Assembly (NCBI GenBank): GCA_023229245.1
Contig: JALNZU010000039.1
Span: forward strand, 1 to 28,323
Source of the DNA: Bacteroidales bacterium
GTDB taxonomy: Bacteria > Bacteroidota > Bacteroidia > Bacteroidales > F082
DNA length: 28,323 nt
Reading direction: 5' to 3'
Part shown: piece by piece, positions 11,193 to 20,450 of the stretch
How positions within the stretch are numbered: the stretch's first letter is position 1
Layout of the letters: every line of letters begins with the position of its first letter
Position numbers and translations under genes: made by a program
Notes under the pieces: model-generated
The model's input: the letters and a program-made list of their open reading frames with translations, nothing else
Databases searched by the model: none
Told to the model about the DNA's origin: nothing

Positions 11193-13538
11193 ATGAACCC
11201 AACAGTACACAATAGATTAATATCATTTATATGGTCAATTGCAGATGATTGCCTACGCGATGTTTACGTAAGAGGAAAATACCGCGATATAATTTTACCC
11301 ATGGTGGTGCTGCGCCGATTGGATGCGCTTTTAGAACCTACCAAGGATGATGTGTTGGAAGAACTCGCTTTTCAGCGGGATGATGCCGGCTTTACCGAAT
11401 GGGATGAAAAAGGTTTGCAGGATGCCAGCGGTTATGTTTTTTATAACACCAGCGAATGGACGCTGCAACGGCTGTACGACACCGCCACCAATAGCCAGCA
11501 GATATTACAAGCCAATGTTGAGGATTACCTCGACGGATTCAGCCCCAATGTGAAGGAGATTATCGATAAATTTAAGCTGAAAAGCCAGATTCGCCACATG
11601 GCATCAAAAGATGTGTTGCTCAATGTGCTTGAAAAGTTCACTTCACCCTATATCAACCTGACTCCGCTGGAAAAAGAAGACCCCGAAGGTCGGAAAATGC
11701 CGCCGCTTACTAATCTGGGAATGGGTTATGTGTTTGAAGAACTGATTCGGAAATTCAATGAGGAAAACAACGAAGAAGCCGGAGAACACTTTACTCCTCG
11801 TGAGGTGATTAATCTGATGACCCATATCGTTTTTGGACCGATAAAAGAAGCGTTGCCACCGGTGCTCACGGTATATGATCCTGCTTGTGGTTCGGGTGGA
11901 ATGTTGACCGAATCACAGAATTTTATTAAAGATACAAACGGAGATATCCGTGCTGAAAGTGATGTGTATCTATACGGAAAAGAAATTAACGACGAAACTT
12001 ATGCCATCTGTAAATCAGATATGATGATTAAAGGTAACAATCCGGAGAATATCCGGGTGGGATCAACACTGGCAAGTGATGAATTTGTAGGTGAGAAGTT
12101 CGATTTTATGCTCTCCAATCCGCCTTACGGTAAATCCTGGGCAACGGATATGAAATATATCAAAGATGGCAGAGAAATTATTGACCCGCGATTTGAAGTG
12201 AGTCTGCGCGATTATTGGGGCAATGAAGAAACAGCAGATGCCACGCCCCGCTCATCGGACGGGCAGCTGCTCTTTTTGATGGAGATGGTGGATAAGATGA
12301 AACCGCTTTCACAAAGTCCTATCGGTTCGCGTATTGCATCGGTGCACAACGGTTCCAGCCTTTTCACCGGCGAGGCCGGAGGTGGTGAAAGCAATATCCG
12401 CCGCTATATTATTGAAAATGACCTGTTAGAATGTATTATTCAGCTGCCCAATAATCTCTTTTACAATACCGGAATCACCACCTATATCTGGTTGCTGAGC
12501 AATAAGAAAACAGCAAATCGCAAAGGAAAAGTTTTGCTGATTGATGCTTCGCAACGCTTTGCCAAGTTGCGCAAAAACTTAGGTGCCAAAAACTGTGAGC
12601 TGACCACCGAACATATCCGTGAAATTCAACATGCATATATCAATTTTGAAACTATTGAACGTGAAAAAGAAGATGGATTGGCAACAAAAGTATTTAATAA
12701 CAGCGATTTTGGATATTACAAAGTCGTTATTGACCGTCCGGCACGTCTGAAAGCACAATTCAGTGAAGAGCGACTTGAGCCACTTCGTTACGATCGGGCA
12801 TTGCAAGAGCCGATGCAGTGGGCTTATGAAACCTACGGCGACAAAGTATATAGCGATGTTCAATCCATTGAGAAAGAGCTGTTGGAGTGGTGCGAAAGAA
12901 AAGAGCTTAACCTAAATACCAAACGGCGTAGGGATTTGACCACATCCTATACATGGCAAAAACAGAAAAAGCTGCTTGAAACAGCCACACGGTTGATGCA
13001 GAAAATCGGAATGGAGGAGTTTAATGATTTCAATATCTTTACTGCCAAAGTGGATGAGGTACTGGAAACCGAGAAAATAAAGCTGAGTGCAAGCGAGAAA
13101 AATCAGATATACAATGTTGTATCTTGGTATGATGAAACAGCAGAAAAAGTGATTCGAAAAACGGAAAAGCTGAGTGGTGATAAATTGGAAAACTTGCTTG
13201 AACACCTAAATTGCAGTGTGGAAGAGCTGCCCGATTATGGTTATTACCCCTCCGGTAAAAAAGATTACTACATCACTTACGAAAGCGAGAGCAACTTACG
13301 TGACAGTGAAAATATTCCGCTGAGTGATACCATATACGCATATTTTCTAAGAGAAGTGAAACCGCATGTTTCGGAATCCTGGATTGATTTGGATAAAACC
13401 AAAATTGGCTACGAAATCAGCTTTAATAAGTACTTCTATCAGCACAATCCGCTGCGAACTATTGAGGAAGTTACGCTTGAACTGCTTGAATTGGAAAAAC
13501 TCAGCGATGGCTTGATTAAGGAGATTGTTGGAGAGTAA
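11193..13538 (+). CDS. hsdM: Type I restriction-modification system, methyltransferase subunit (N6-adenine)
   Basis: The modification subunit of a type I RM system. With HsdS it methylates adenines at the target site using S-adenosylmethionine. The N-terminal helical domain (IWSIADDCLRDVYVRGKYRD.., ~10-160) is typical of HsdM. AGEHFTPREV (~196-205) precedes the catalytic fold, SAM motif I is DPACGSGG (~229-236), and the catalytic motif is NPPY (309-312). At 781 residues it is longer than the ~500-residue enterobacterial HsdM. The C-terminal ~300 residues are charged and helical, an arrangement found in a large-HsdM subgroup. The start ATG is the first in the open frame. It is followed after 23 bp by the ATPase gene, and hsdS and hsdR lie downstream in the same direction, so one operon is likely. 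Confidence 0.95.
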   Translation: MNPTVHNRLISFIWSIADDCLRDVYVRGKYRDIILPMVVLRRLDALLEPTKDDVLEELAFQRDDAGFTEWDEKGLQDASGYVFYNTSEWTLQRLYDTATNSQQILQANVEDYLDGFSPNVKEIIDKFKLKSQIRHMASKDVLLNVLEKFTSPYINLTPLEKEDPEGRKMPPLTNLGMGYVFEELIRKFNEENNEEAGEHFTPREVINLMTHIVFGPIKEALPPVLTVYDPACGSGGMLTESQNFIKDTNGDIRAESDVYLYGKEINDETYAICKSDMMIKGNNPENIRVGSTLASDEFVGEKFDFMLSNPPYGKSWATDMKYIKDGREIIDPRFEVSLRDYWGNEETADATPRSSDGQLLFLMEMVDKMKPLSQSPIGSRIASVHNGSSLFTGEAGGGESNIRRYIIENDLLECIIQLPNNLFYNTGITTYIWLLSNKKTANRKGKVLLIDASQRFAKLRKNLGAKNCELTTEHIREIQHAYINFETIEREKEDGLATKVFNNSDFGYYKVVIDRPARLKAQFSEERLEPLRYDRALQEPMQWAYETYGDKVYSDVQSIEKELLEWCERKELNLNTKRRRDLTTSYTWQKQKKLLETATRLMQKIGMEEFNDFNIFTAKVDEVLETEKIKLSASEKNQIYNVVSWYDETAEKVIRKTEKLSGDKLENLLEHLNCSVEELPDYGYYPSGKKDYYITYESESNLRDSENIPLSDTIYAYFLREVKPHVSESWIDLDKTKIGYEISFNKYFYQHNPLRTIEEVTLELLELEKLSDGLIKEIVGE

Positions 13539-13561
13539 GTACAGTTTTAAACCAAACGAAG

Positions 13562-15094
13562 ATGACAAAAGAAGAATTAATAAAAAAGCTGGGCGAACTC
13601 GAATGGGAGGATTTTGAGGTGAAAACTGCAAAAGGAGGTTTACCAAAAAGCTCCTGGGAAACGGTCTCTGCATTTGCCAACACCTTTGGCGGATGGATTC
13701 TTTTTGGTATAAGTCAAGTTGGTAAAATATTTGAAATTCAGGGCTTACTCAATCCGGAGCAAATGGAACAAGACTTCTTGAATACCATTCGCGGCGGTAA
13801 GTTCAACGCCTTTATCTCATCTAAGCAACAAAAGTTTAAACTTGAAAACAAAACCATATTGGGGTTTTACGTTCTCCCTTCGAAGTATAAACCCATCTAC
13901 TTTAACAACCCGAAGAACACGTTTATAAGAAGAGGAAGCGCAGACCATAGGGCTACAAATATCGAGATTGATGCCATGTTCAGAGATCAATCGTATGGAA
14001 CAAAAACAAATGAACAAGTAGAGAAAACCAACAGAAGTGATATAAACGATACGTCCCTCCAGCAATATCGAAGCTATATGTCACGGTTTAACCCTAATGT
14101 TAGTTACAACCGATACACAGACGATGAGTTTTTAGACAAACTGAGAGTTATAGAAGACGGAAAGTGTACTTATGGCGGATTGCTGTTTATGGGAAAAAGA
14201 GAAAGTATCGAACGACATTTTCCCGACTTCCGCATAGATCTTCTTGAGATACCCGGCACTTCAATTAGAGATGCTGAAATAAGTTACACTTTCAGGTTGG
14301 GCGAATATGAAAATCTTTGGGACTACTATTTTGCTTGTTTCAACCGGCTCAAAGCTAAAGTAGATGTGGAGTTTACATTAACTAATGAAGGTTTTGGACA
14401 AGAATTATCACCCGGACTGACAGCCATACGTGAAGCCTTAGTGAATATGCTGATGCACGCCGATTATTTTTCACTTGCTAAATCAAGAATCAGAATCTTT
14501 GATAACCACATAGAATTTTACAATCCGGGTGGCTTGCCAAAGCCGTTTGAAGAGATAAAATCGAAAGATTTGTCCTTACCTCGCAATCCCATTATCGCCA
14601 AACTATTCAGGATGGTTCGATTAGCTGAAAATGCCGGGTATGGTTTTGATAAGTTGGAACAAGCTTGGCTTGAGTATAACGGTACAATACCGGAATATAT
14701 GATTGAGTTTGATTCTGTTGTAAGTAAGTTTTCTGTGAAAGAACAGAAAGAGATTGTAGGTTTTAATGAAGTTTTGTTGGATATTAATGAAGCATTGAAG
14801 GAAAATAAATTAACTATAGAGCTATTGCAAGGTAAATTAAAGTATTTTAAAGATTTCATCAAACTAAAGCACCCTTCATTGTACTCAAAGTTGACTGATA
14901 CGAATAGTGAGACGGATTGGTTTATTTTTATGCTTATCCAAATTAATGGTGAACTTTCTTTACAAAATATTGGGGATATTTTAAATGTTACGAGAAGAGT
15001 TATTGATCATAAAATTAAAAGCTATAGAGATTTTGGCTATATTATAAGAAAGGGTTCTACTAAAACCGGACTTTGGTTAATAAACAAGATGTAA
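13562..15094 (+). CDS. AlbA_2/Schlafen-type ATP-binding protein embedded in the hsd locus
   Basis: A 510-residue protein with an N-terminal AlbA_2 (divergent AAA-4/Schlafen-like) domain at ~15-130 (FEVKTAKGG, AFANTFGGWILFGI, FIRRGS). The middle/C-terminal HATPase_c_4-like domain lies at ~285-370 (AIREALVNMLMHADY, NPGGLPKPF, LPRNPIIAKLFRMVRLAENAGYGF). A short winged-helix-like segment ends it (~455-510; LSLQNIGDILNVTRRVIDHKI). Family members are annotated as putative transcriptional regulators or ATP-dependent nucleic-acid proteins and recur inside type I RM loci; their role there is not settled. The ATG lies 23 bp after hsdM, in the same orientation. The stop codon falls inside the first unit of a 21-bp repeat tract, which codes for VKE heptads in another frame, so the present C-terminus may be the product of rearrangement or frameshift. 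Confidence 0.85.
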   Translation: MTKEELIKKLGELEWEDFEVKTAKGGLPKSSWETVSAFANTFGGWILFGISQVGKIFEIQGLLNPEQMEQDFLNTIRGGKFNAFISSKQQKFKLENKTILGFYVLPSKYKPIYFNNPKNTFIRRGSADHRATNIEIDAMFRDQSYGTKTNEQVEKTNRSDINDTSLQQYRSYMSRFNPNVSYNRYTDDEFLDKLRVIEDGKCTYGGLLFMGKRESIERHFPDFRIDLLEIPGTSIRDAEISYTFRLGEYENLWDYYFACFNRLKAKVDVEFTLTNEGFGQELSPGLTAIREALVNMLMHADYFSLAKSRIRIFDNHIEFYNPGGLPKPFEEIKSKDLSLPRNPIIAKLFRMVRLAENAGYGFDKLEQAWLEYNGTIPEYMIEFDSVVSKFSVKEQKEIVGFNEVLLDINEALKENKLTIELLQGKLKYFKDFIKLKHPSLYSKLTDTNSETDWFIFMLIQINGELSLQNIGDILNVTRRVIDHKIKSYRDFGYIIRKGSTKTGLWLINKM

Positions 15095-15382
15095 AAGAAA
15101 TGGGCAGATATGTAAAAGAAAACTGTGAGTATGTAAAAGAAAAATAGAACTTTTGTTAATGTGTAAAGGGTTTATATTTAGGTGATTACAGTCTGTTTTA
15201 ATTTGTTGTAAGCTATGAGATAAAAAAGAAATATGTAAAAGAAACAGACGAATATGTAAAAGAAACTCGTAAAAATGTAAAAGAAACTTCTACCTGTATG
15301 AAATTGAATGTATAATGCTGAAGTATAGTGCATTATCAATGTGGAAGAAATGTGGAAGAAAATCAGGTTTACGTGAAAGAAA
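15088..15382 (+). repeat. 21-bp coding-like repeat tract (VKE heptads), interrupted by stops
   Basis: The 12-mer ATGTAAAAGAAA recurs at 15089, 15110 and 15131 and again at 15233, 15254 and 15275, each set spaced exactly 21 bp. Variants follow at 15350 (ATGTGGAAGAAA) and 15371 (ACGTGAAAGAAA), also 21 bp apart. All of these share one reading frame (codons starting at 15088, 15109 and so on), which encodes heptads such as RYVKENC, EYVKETR and VYVKEKL. The frame is broken by stops near 15142-15160 and 15300. It is the frame of hsdS and not that of the upstream ATPase. In-frame heptads after a HATPase_c_4-type protein resemble the repetitive linkers known near the C-termini of AlbA_2 ATPases. I read this as a decayed coding repeat. 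Confidence 0.7.
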
Positions 15383-15414
15383 AATTAAAAGCGAATAAGG
15401 CAATTCAAAAACAG

Positions 15415-16791
15415 ATGGCAAATCAATATAAAAAATACAGCAGTTATAAGGATTCTGGAATTGAGTGGATTGGAGAAATACCTAGCCATTGGAAAAAAAT
15501 AAAAATAAAGCATCTTGCTAATGGAAGTGATACATTATTTTTAGATGGAGACTGGATTGAAAGTGGGGATATTGTTTCTGATGAAGATAATATTAGATAT
15601 ATAACAACAGGAAATATTGGTGAAGGAAAATATAAGGAACAAGGTAACGGATATATTACTGAAGAGACTTTTAAAAAATTGAATTGTACTGAAGTATTTC
15701 CTGGTGATTTGATTATTTCTAGATTGAACCCACCAATTGGCAGAGCTTGCATTATTCCAGAATTAGGAAAGAGGATTGTAACCTCTGTTGATAATGTAAT
15801 TCTTAGACCAAGTGAAAATTATTCAAAGAACTTTCTTCGTCATTTTTTTACAAATCCCAAATATAATGCACATACACTGTTAGAAGGTCGTGGAGCGATA
15901 ATGCAAAGAATTAGCCGTAGTATTCTAGGAAACATTGAAATAGTTTTCCCACCACTCTACGAACAAACCGCCATTGCCAACTTTCTCGACCAAAAAACCA
16001 CACAGATTGATCGAGCCATTGAGCTGAAAGAACAAACCATTGCGTTGCTTAAAGAGCGGAAACAGATTGTAATTCAGGAGTTAGTTACCGGCAAATGGAG
16101 AATTGAAAATGGTGAGTTAAAAATGAGGGATAAGGCGGAATTAAAAGATAGTGGGGTTGAGTGGATTGGAGAGGTGCCGAAGGAGTGGGAGATGACATCA
16201 GTAAAACATCTCTTATCGATTCCGATTACAGACGGTCCTCATTCTACGCCAGTATTATATGATGAAGGCATACCTTTTATTTCAGCAGAGGCAATTAAAA
16301 ATAACAAAATAGACTTTGATAAGAAAAGAGGATATATTTCGCAGAAAGATCATGAAGAGTTTTGTAGAAAGTATAAACCTAAGACAGGGGACATTTATAT
16401 GGTGAAATCTGGGGCTACAACTGGAAATATAGCTATGGTTGAAGTAGATTTTGAATTTAGTATTTGGTCACCTTTAGCTGTTTTCAGGGCTAAGGATAAT
16501 ATCCTTGATAACAAATACTTGTTTTACTCTTTACTTGCACCTTACTTTAAAAAAGGAGTAGAATTAAAATGGAGTTTTGGGACTCAACAAAATATAGGAA
16601 TGGGAGTTTTGTCAAATTTACCTTTGATAGTAGCACCTCTTTCTAAGCAACAAACCATCGTCCACCATATCGAACAAGAATCCACCAAAATTGATCGTGC
16701 TATTTCACTTCAAGAGCAGGAGATAGAGAAACTAAAAGAGTTGAAAGCGACCTTAATAGATAGTGCAGTGACGGGGAAAATAAAAGTCTGA
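15415..16791 (+). CDS. hsdS: Type I restriction-modification system, specificity subunit
   Basis: The DNA-recognition subunit of the type I complex, 458 residues, with the usual two-fold layout. Target recognition domain 1 is ~11-180, opening with KDSGIEWIGEIP. A central conserved coiled-coil spacer follows at ~180-225 (PPLYEQTAIANFLDQKT, LLKERKQ). Target recognition domain 2 is ~243-407, opening with KDSGVEWIGEVP, and the distal conserved helix is ~408-458 (APLSKQQTIVHHI, TKIDRAI, LIDSAVTGKI). The start is chosen at ATG 15415 (MANQYKKYSSYKDSG), typical of the family. The frame stays open to a GTG at 15328, but that extension encodes only the VKE-heptad remnant. The recognition domains are visibly more AT-rich than the conserved helices, consistent with domain swapping. 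No recombinase gene or spare hsdS cassette is present. Confidence 0.95.
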   Translation: MANQYKKYSSYKDSGIEWIGEIPSHWKKIKIKHLANGSDTLFLDGDWIESGDIVSDEDNIRYITTGNIGEGKYKEQGNGYITEETFKKLNCTEVFPGDLIISRLNPPIGRACIIPELGKRIVTSVDNVILRPSENYSKNFLRHFFTNPKYNAHTLLEGRGAIMQRISRSILGNIEIVFPPLYEQTAIANFLDQKTTQIDRAIELKEQTIALLKERKQIVIQELVTGKWRIENGELKMRDKAELKDSGVEWIGEVPKEWEMTSVKHLLSIPITDGPHSTPVLYDEGIPFISAEAIKNNKIDFDKKRGYISQKDHEEFCRKYKPKTGDIYMVKSGATTGNIAMVEVDFEFSIWSPLAVFRAKDNILDNKYLFYSLLAPYFKKGVELKWSFGTQQNIGMGVLSNLPLIVAPLSKQQTIVHHIEQESTKIDRAISLQEQEIEKLKELKATLIDSAVTGKIKV

Positions 16792-16897
16792 ATGAGGATT
16801 TTCTGTTTTATGGATTAGCAGGATTGGGGCGTAGGGTAATAATTAACATGGAAGACGTACGTTTAGCATAAGCTAAAAAATATGTGGGCCTATAAAA

Positions 16898-16916
16898 AAA
16901 AGCCGATTGGGCTTTT
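16898..16916. terminator. Hairpin after hsdS, possible bidirectional terminator
   Basis: AAAAGCC (16898-16904) and GGCTTTT (16910-16916) form a 7-bp stem with a 5-nt loop. It is flanked by A and T runs on both strands, as in a weak bidirectional terminator. It lies ~107 bp after hsdS and before the small winged-helix ORF. It could reduce readthrough into hsdR, which may therefore have its own promoter. Confidence 0.4.
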
Positions 16917-17015
16917 AATTAATTTTGGAGCAAAAAGCCTTCAGTTCAAGAAAGTTTACAATCCTACATATAATCTGGAATAACCAACATAAGGATATCG
17001 GAAAAATATATAGCT

Positions 17016-17339
17016 TTGATTATTCAAAATCGTATAATCAAAATCGCACATGACACCGCACATGATGATTCATTTAATTTTATTGAAGATTTGCCCCAAC
17101 GCTTGCTGTGGATTATAGAAGGAGAAATGAGTAAACGTGAAATAATGAGGATATTGGATCTGCCACACAGATATAATTTTGACCAAAATTATTTTAATCC
17201 TACCTTTGAGAGAAAATGGATTGAAATGACTTTGCCGGATAAGCCAAGGAGCCAGCCTCAGAAATACAGACTGACCAAGGAAGGTATAAAGGAAAAAAAC
17301 AGGTTGAAAATAAAGTATAGCACAAAGTACATAAAATAA
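17016..17339 (+). CDS. Small winged-helix protein, probably an orphan C-terminal domain of an AlbA_2/Fic-type protein
   Basis: A 107-residue frame whose body (WIIEGEMSKREIMRILDL .. WIEMTLPDKP .. QKYRLTKEG) matches the winged-helix module I know from the C-termini of Fic-family and AlbA_2 ATPase proteins, where it follows a repetitive linker. Here the linker is reduced to IAHDTAHDD, and nothing upstream encodes the catalytic part. The only upstream start is TTG at 17016; the first in-frame ATG (~17127) would cut into the domain. It ends 3 bp before the hsdR ATG, so it could be co-translated as a small DNA-binding regulator. It could equally be a remnant left when hsdS was inserted into or next to an older ATPase gene. 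Whether it is expressed is uncertain. Confidence 0.55.
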   Translation: MIIQNRIIKIAHDTAHDDSFNFIEDLPQRLLWIIEGEMSKREIMRILDLPHRYNFDQNYFNPTFERKWIEMTLPDKPRSQPQKYRLTKEGIKEKNRLKIKYSTKYIK

Positions 17340-17342
17340 AAG

Positions 17343-20300
17343 ATGAACACATCACAAACCAACGAACAAGCATTAGAACAAGCCATCGAACTATCTCTTA
17401 CCGGTACATGCCGAGAAGAAATTATTGAGAAACAGCATGTATTAGCGGAGCCGGAGCAGATTTACAGGGCCGGAAACGGGTTTTATATCGGCATACCGGA
17501 GGCATTCGACCTTAAGTTTGCGTTGGATATGACCCGCTTTTGGCATTTTTTGGAAAACACCCAATCCAACGAGCTTGAAAAACTGAAAAGAGCAAGCGAC
17601 TGGAAGCTGAAAGTACTCAACCGTTATGACCGAATGGTAAAAAAGTACGGAATTCTTCGGCTGCTTCGTAGAGGATTGCAAGTGGAGGATGCGTTTTTAA
17701 CCCTGCTCTACCAGCCACCTATGGTTAGCAGCAGTCAGGTAGTGAAAGATAATTTTGAGAAAAATGAGTTCAGCGTTACTCGTCAGGTTCGTTACAATAG
17801 CGATAACTTGCGGGAAGAGATTGATATGGTGATTTTTATCAACGGGATTCCCATTGCTACGCTGGAGCTGAAAAACGCCTGGACCGGACAAACGGCACGA
17901 GTAAACGGTATCAGACAATACCAAAAAGACCGCGATAATCGGCAGCCGCTACTTCAATTTGGTCGTTGTGTGGTACATTTTGCAGTGGATACCGATGAAG
18001 TATATATGTGTACCAAATTAGATGGCGAAAACTCCTTTTTCCTGCCTTTCAACAAAGGGAACAACAACGGAAAAGGCAATCCGCCCAATCCTTTCGGACA
18101 TCGAACGGCCTATTTGTGGGAAGAGGTTTTCACCCGCGAAAGCTTAGCCAATATTTTACAGCATTTTGTTCGTTTCGATGGAAAAGCTTCCGACCCGCTT
18201 AGCAAACGAACACTCTTTTTTCCGCGTTATCATCAGTTAGATGTGGTGCGCAAACTTATCAGCCACGCATCTAAAAATGGAGTAGGGCATACTTATCTGA
18301 TACAACACTCAGCAGGTTCCGGTAAATCTAACTCCATAACCTGGGCAGCTTATCAGCTAATTGAAACTTATCCCGAAACGAGTGATTTACCAGGTTCTAA
18401 AGGAAAAGATACGCCTTTGTTTGATTCAGTAGTGGTGGTAACCGACCGCCGCTTGCTTGACAGGCAGCTGCGTGATAATATCAAGGAGTTTTCAGAGGTG
18501 AAAAATATTGTGGCAGCGGCACACACTTCAAAAAACCTGAAGTATGCTTTGGAGCAGGGTAAAAAAATCATCGTCACCACCATTCAAAAATTCCCCTTTA
18601 TTGTGGACGGCATAGCCGATTTGAGCGACAGATGTTTTGCTGTGGTGATTGATGAAGCACATAGTTCGCAAAGTGGCACCGCTGCCGGAACCATGAATCA
18701 GGCAATGGGCGTTCAGGAAGAAGAGTTTGAAGATGCACAAGATATTATTCTGAAAGCAATACAAGCACGCAAAATGAAAGGAAACGCCTCCTATTTTGCA
18801 TTTACGGCTACACCAAAAAATGCTACGCTGGAGCGTTTCGGCAATCAGAAGGAAGATGGTACTTTTCATCCTTTTCATCTCTACTCGATGAAACAGGCTA
18901 TTGAAGAGAGCTTTATTTTGGATGTGCTGGCCAATTACACCACCTACAAAAGTTATTACGAAATTGAGAAATCAATTCAGGATAATCCCTTGTTTGACAC
19001 CAAAAGGGCTCAGAAAAAACTGCGTGCTTATGTAGAAAAACACCGTCAGACCATTGGCACTAAAGCCGAAATTATGATGGAACATTTCTTTTCGCAGGTG
19101 TATAACACTAAAAAGCTAAAAGGAAAAGCCAAGGCAATGGTGGTAACACAAAGTATCGAGTCGGCTATTCGCTATTATCAGGCTATCCGCAGAATTGTAA
19201 AAGATAAAGCAGATCCATTCAAGATAATCGTTGCTTTTTCCGGTAGAAAATTGGTGGACGGCATTGAGTATACCGAAGCTGAAATAAATGGCTTTCCGGA
19301 AAAAGATACACGCAAATATTTTGATACGGATGAATACCGTATTTTGGTGGTTGCCAATAAATATCTCACCGGTTTTGACCAGCCGAAACTCACTACAATG
19401 TATGTGGATAAACGTTTGCAGGGCGTGATGGCCGTGCAGGCACTCAGCCGCCTCAACCGTTCCGCCGATAGGTTAGGCAAAAGAACCGAAGATTTATTTG
19501 TACTTGACTTTTTTAATGAGGCCGAGGATATCAAAAAATCTTTCAACCCGTTTTACACTTCAACATCCCTTAGCAGTGCTACCGATATTAATGTATTGCA
19601 CGAGCTGAAAGATACGCTCGACAATGTAGGCGTGTATGAACAGCACGAAGTGGAAGATTTTGTAATAAAATACTTCAAGGGTGTAGATGCACAGCAGCTC
19701 AGCCCAATTATAGATGTGGCAGTCGACCGCTTCAATACAGAGCTGGAACTAGAAGATGAAGAAAAGGCAGATTTTAAAATTAAAGCGAAGCAGTTTGTAA
19801 AAATTTACGGACAAATGTCGTCCATCATGCCATACGAAATAGCTGAATGGGAAAAGCTCTTCTGGTTTCTGAAATTTTTGATTCCGAAATTGATTGTAAG
19901 AACCAAAGAAGATGAACTTATTGATGAACTGCTGGACTCGGTTGATCTCTCAACTTACGGTTTGGAAAGAACAAAACTAAACTATTCCATCGGTTTAGAC
20001 GATTCTGATGCTGAACTTGAACCGCAAAACCCGAATCCGCGTGGCGCACATGGTGGCGAAGAGGAGAAAGATCCGCTCGATGATATTATCCGCTCATTCA
20101 ATGAACGCTGGTTTCAGGGATGGGATGCCACACCCGAAGATCAGAGGGTGAAGTTTGTTACTATTCGCCGGGATGTATGGAAACACCCCGACTACGAATC
20201 CAAAGTGGCAAACAATATGGATCCGCACACCCGCGACCTGGCATTAAAGAAAATTTTAGATGAAGTAATGAACCAACAGCGCCGAAAAGAGCTGGAACTT

Positions 20301-20393
20301 TATAAGCTTTACGCCAAAGATGAGGCATTTTATCAGGCATTTTACGAATCGATGAAACGAATGATAGACTTACCGGGAATCGGCTATATCTGA
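17343..20393 (+). CDS. hsdR: Type I restriction endonuclease, restriction/translocase subunit
   Basis: A 1,016-residue ATP-dependent motor and nuclease that, with HsdM and HsdS, translocates and cleaves unmethylated DNA. The N-terminal nuclease domain shows the PD-(D/E)xK core: EEIDMVIFINGIP with D161, then LELK with E175/K177. The SF2 helicase follows: Walker A SAGSGKS (~323-329), DEAH box (437-440), motif III FTATP (~487-491), and late motifs in LTGFDQPKL and QALSRLNRSA. The C-terminal ~300 residues are helical, matching the HsdM/HsdS docking region (~880-1016). Length and motif order are those of a complete HsdR, and all catalytic residues I can identify are present. The ATG lies 3 bp after the winged-helix ORF. 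Confidence 0.96.
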   Translation: MNTSQTNEQALEQAIELSLTGTCREEIIEKQHVLAEPEQIYRAGNGFYIGIPEAFDLKFALDMTRFWHFLENTQSNELEKLKRASDWKLKVLNRYDRMVKKYGILRLLRRGLQVEDAFLTLLYQPPMVSSSQVVKDNFEKNEFSVTRQVRYNSDNLREEIDMVIFINGIPIATLELKNAWTGQTARVNGIRQYQKDRDNRQPLLQFGRCVVHFAVDTDEVYMCTKLDGENSFFLPFNKGNNNGKGNPPNPFGHRTAYLWEEVFTRESLANILQHFVRFDGKASDPLSKRTLFFPRYHQLDVVRKLISHASKNGVGHTYLIQHSAGSGKSNSITWAAYQLIETYPETSDLPGSKGKDTPLFDSVVVVTDRRLLDRQLRDNIKEFSEVKNIVAAAHTSKNLKYALEQGKKIIVTTIQKFPFIVDGIADLSDRCFAVVIDEAHSSQSGTAAGTMNQAMGVQEEEFEDAQDIILKAIQARKMKGNASYFAFTATPKNATLERFGNQKEDGTFHPFHLYSMKQAIEESFILDVLANYTTYKSYYEIEKSIQDNPLFDTKRAQKKLRAYVEKHRQTIGTKAEIMMEHFFSQVYNTKKLKGKAKAMVVTQSIESAIRYYQAIRRIVKDKADPFKIIVAFSGRKLVDGIEYTEAEINGFPEKDTRKYFDTDEYRILVVANKYLTGFDQPKLTTMYVDKRLQGVMAVQALSRLNRSADRLGKRTEDLFVLDFFNEAEDIKKSFNPFYTSTSLSSATDINVLHELKDTLDNVGVYEQHEVEDFVIKYFKGVDAQQLSPIIDVAVDRFNTELELEDEEKADFKIKAKQFVKIYGQMSSIMPYEIAEWEKLFWFLKFLIPKLIVRTKEDELIDELLDSVDLSTYGLERTKLNYSIGLDDSDAELEPQNPNPRGAHGGEEEKDPLDDIIRSFNERWFQGWDATPEDQRVKFVTIRRDVWKHPDYESKVANNMDPHTRDLALKKILDEVMNQQRRKELELYKLYAKDEAFYQAFYESMKRMIDLPGIGYI

Positions 20394-20450
20394 CAAAGCG
20401 AATTAAAATGAATAAAAGTGTTGCCAGCAAGTGGGTTCTCATTCATTAAT

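Noticed and set aside
15328..15414. GTG start giving a longer HsdS
   Set aside because: The added 29 residues are VKE-heptad remnant. ATG 15415 gives the usual HsdS N-terminus.
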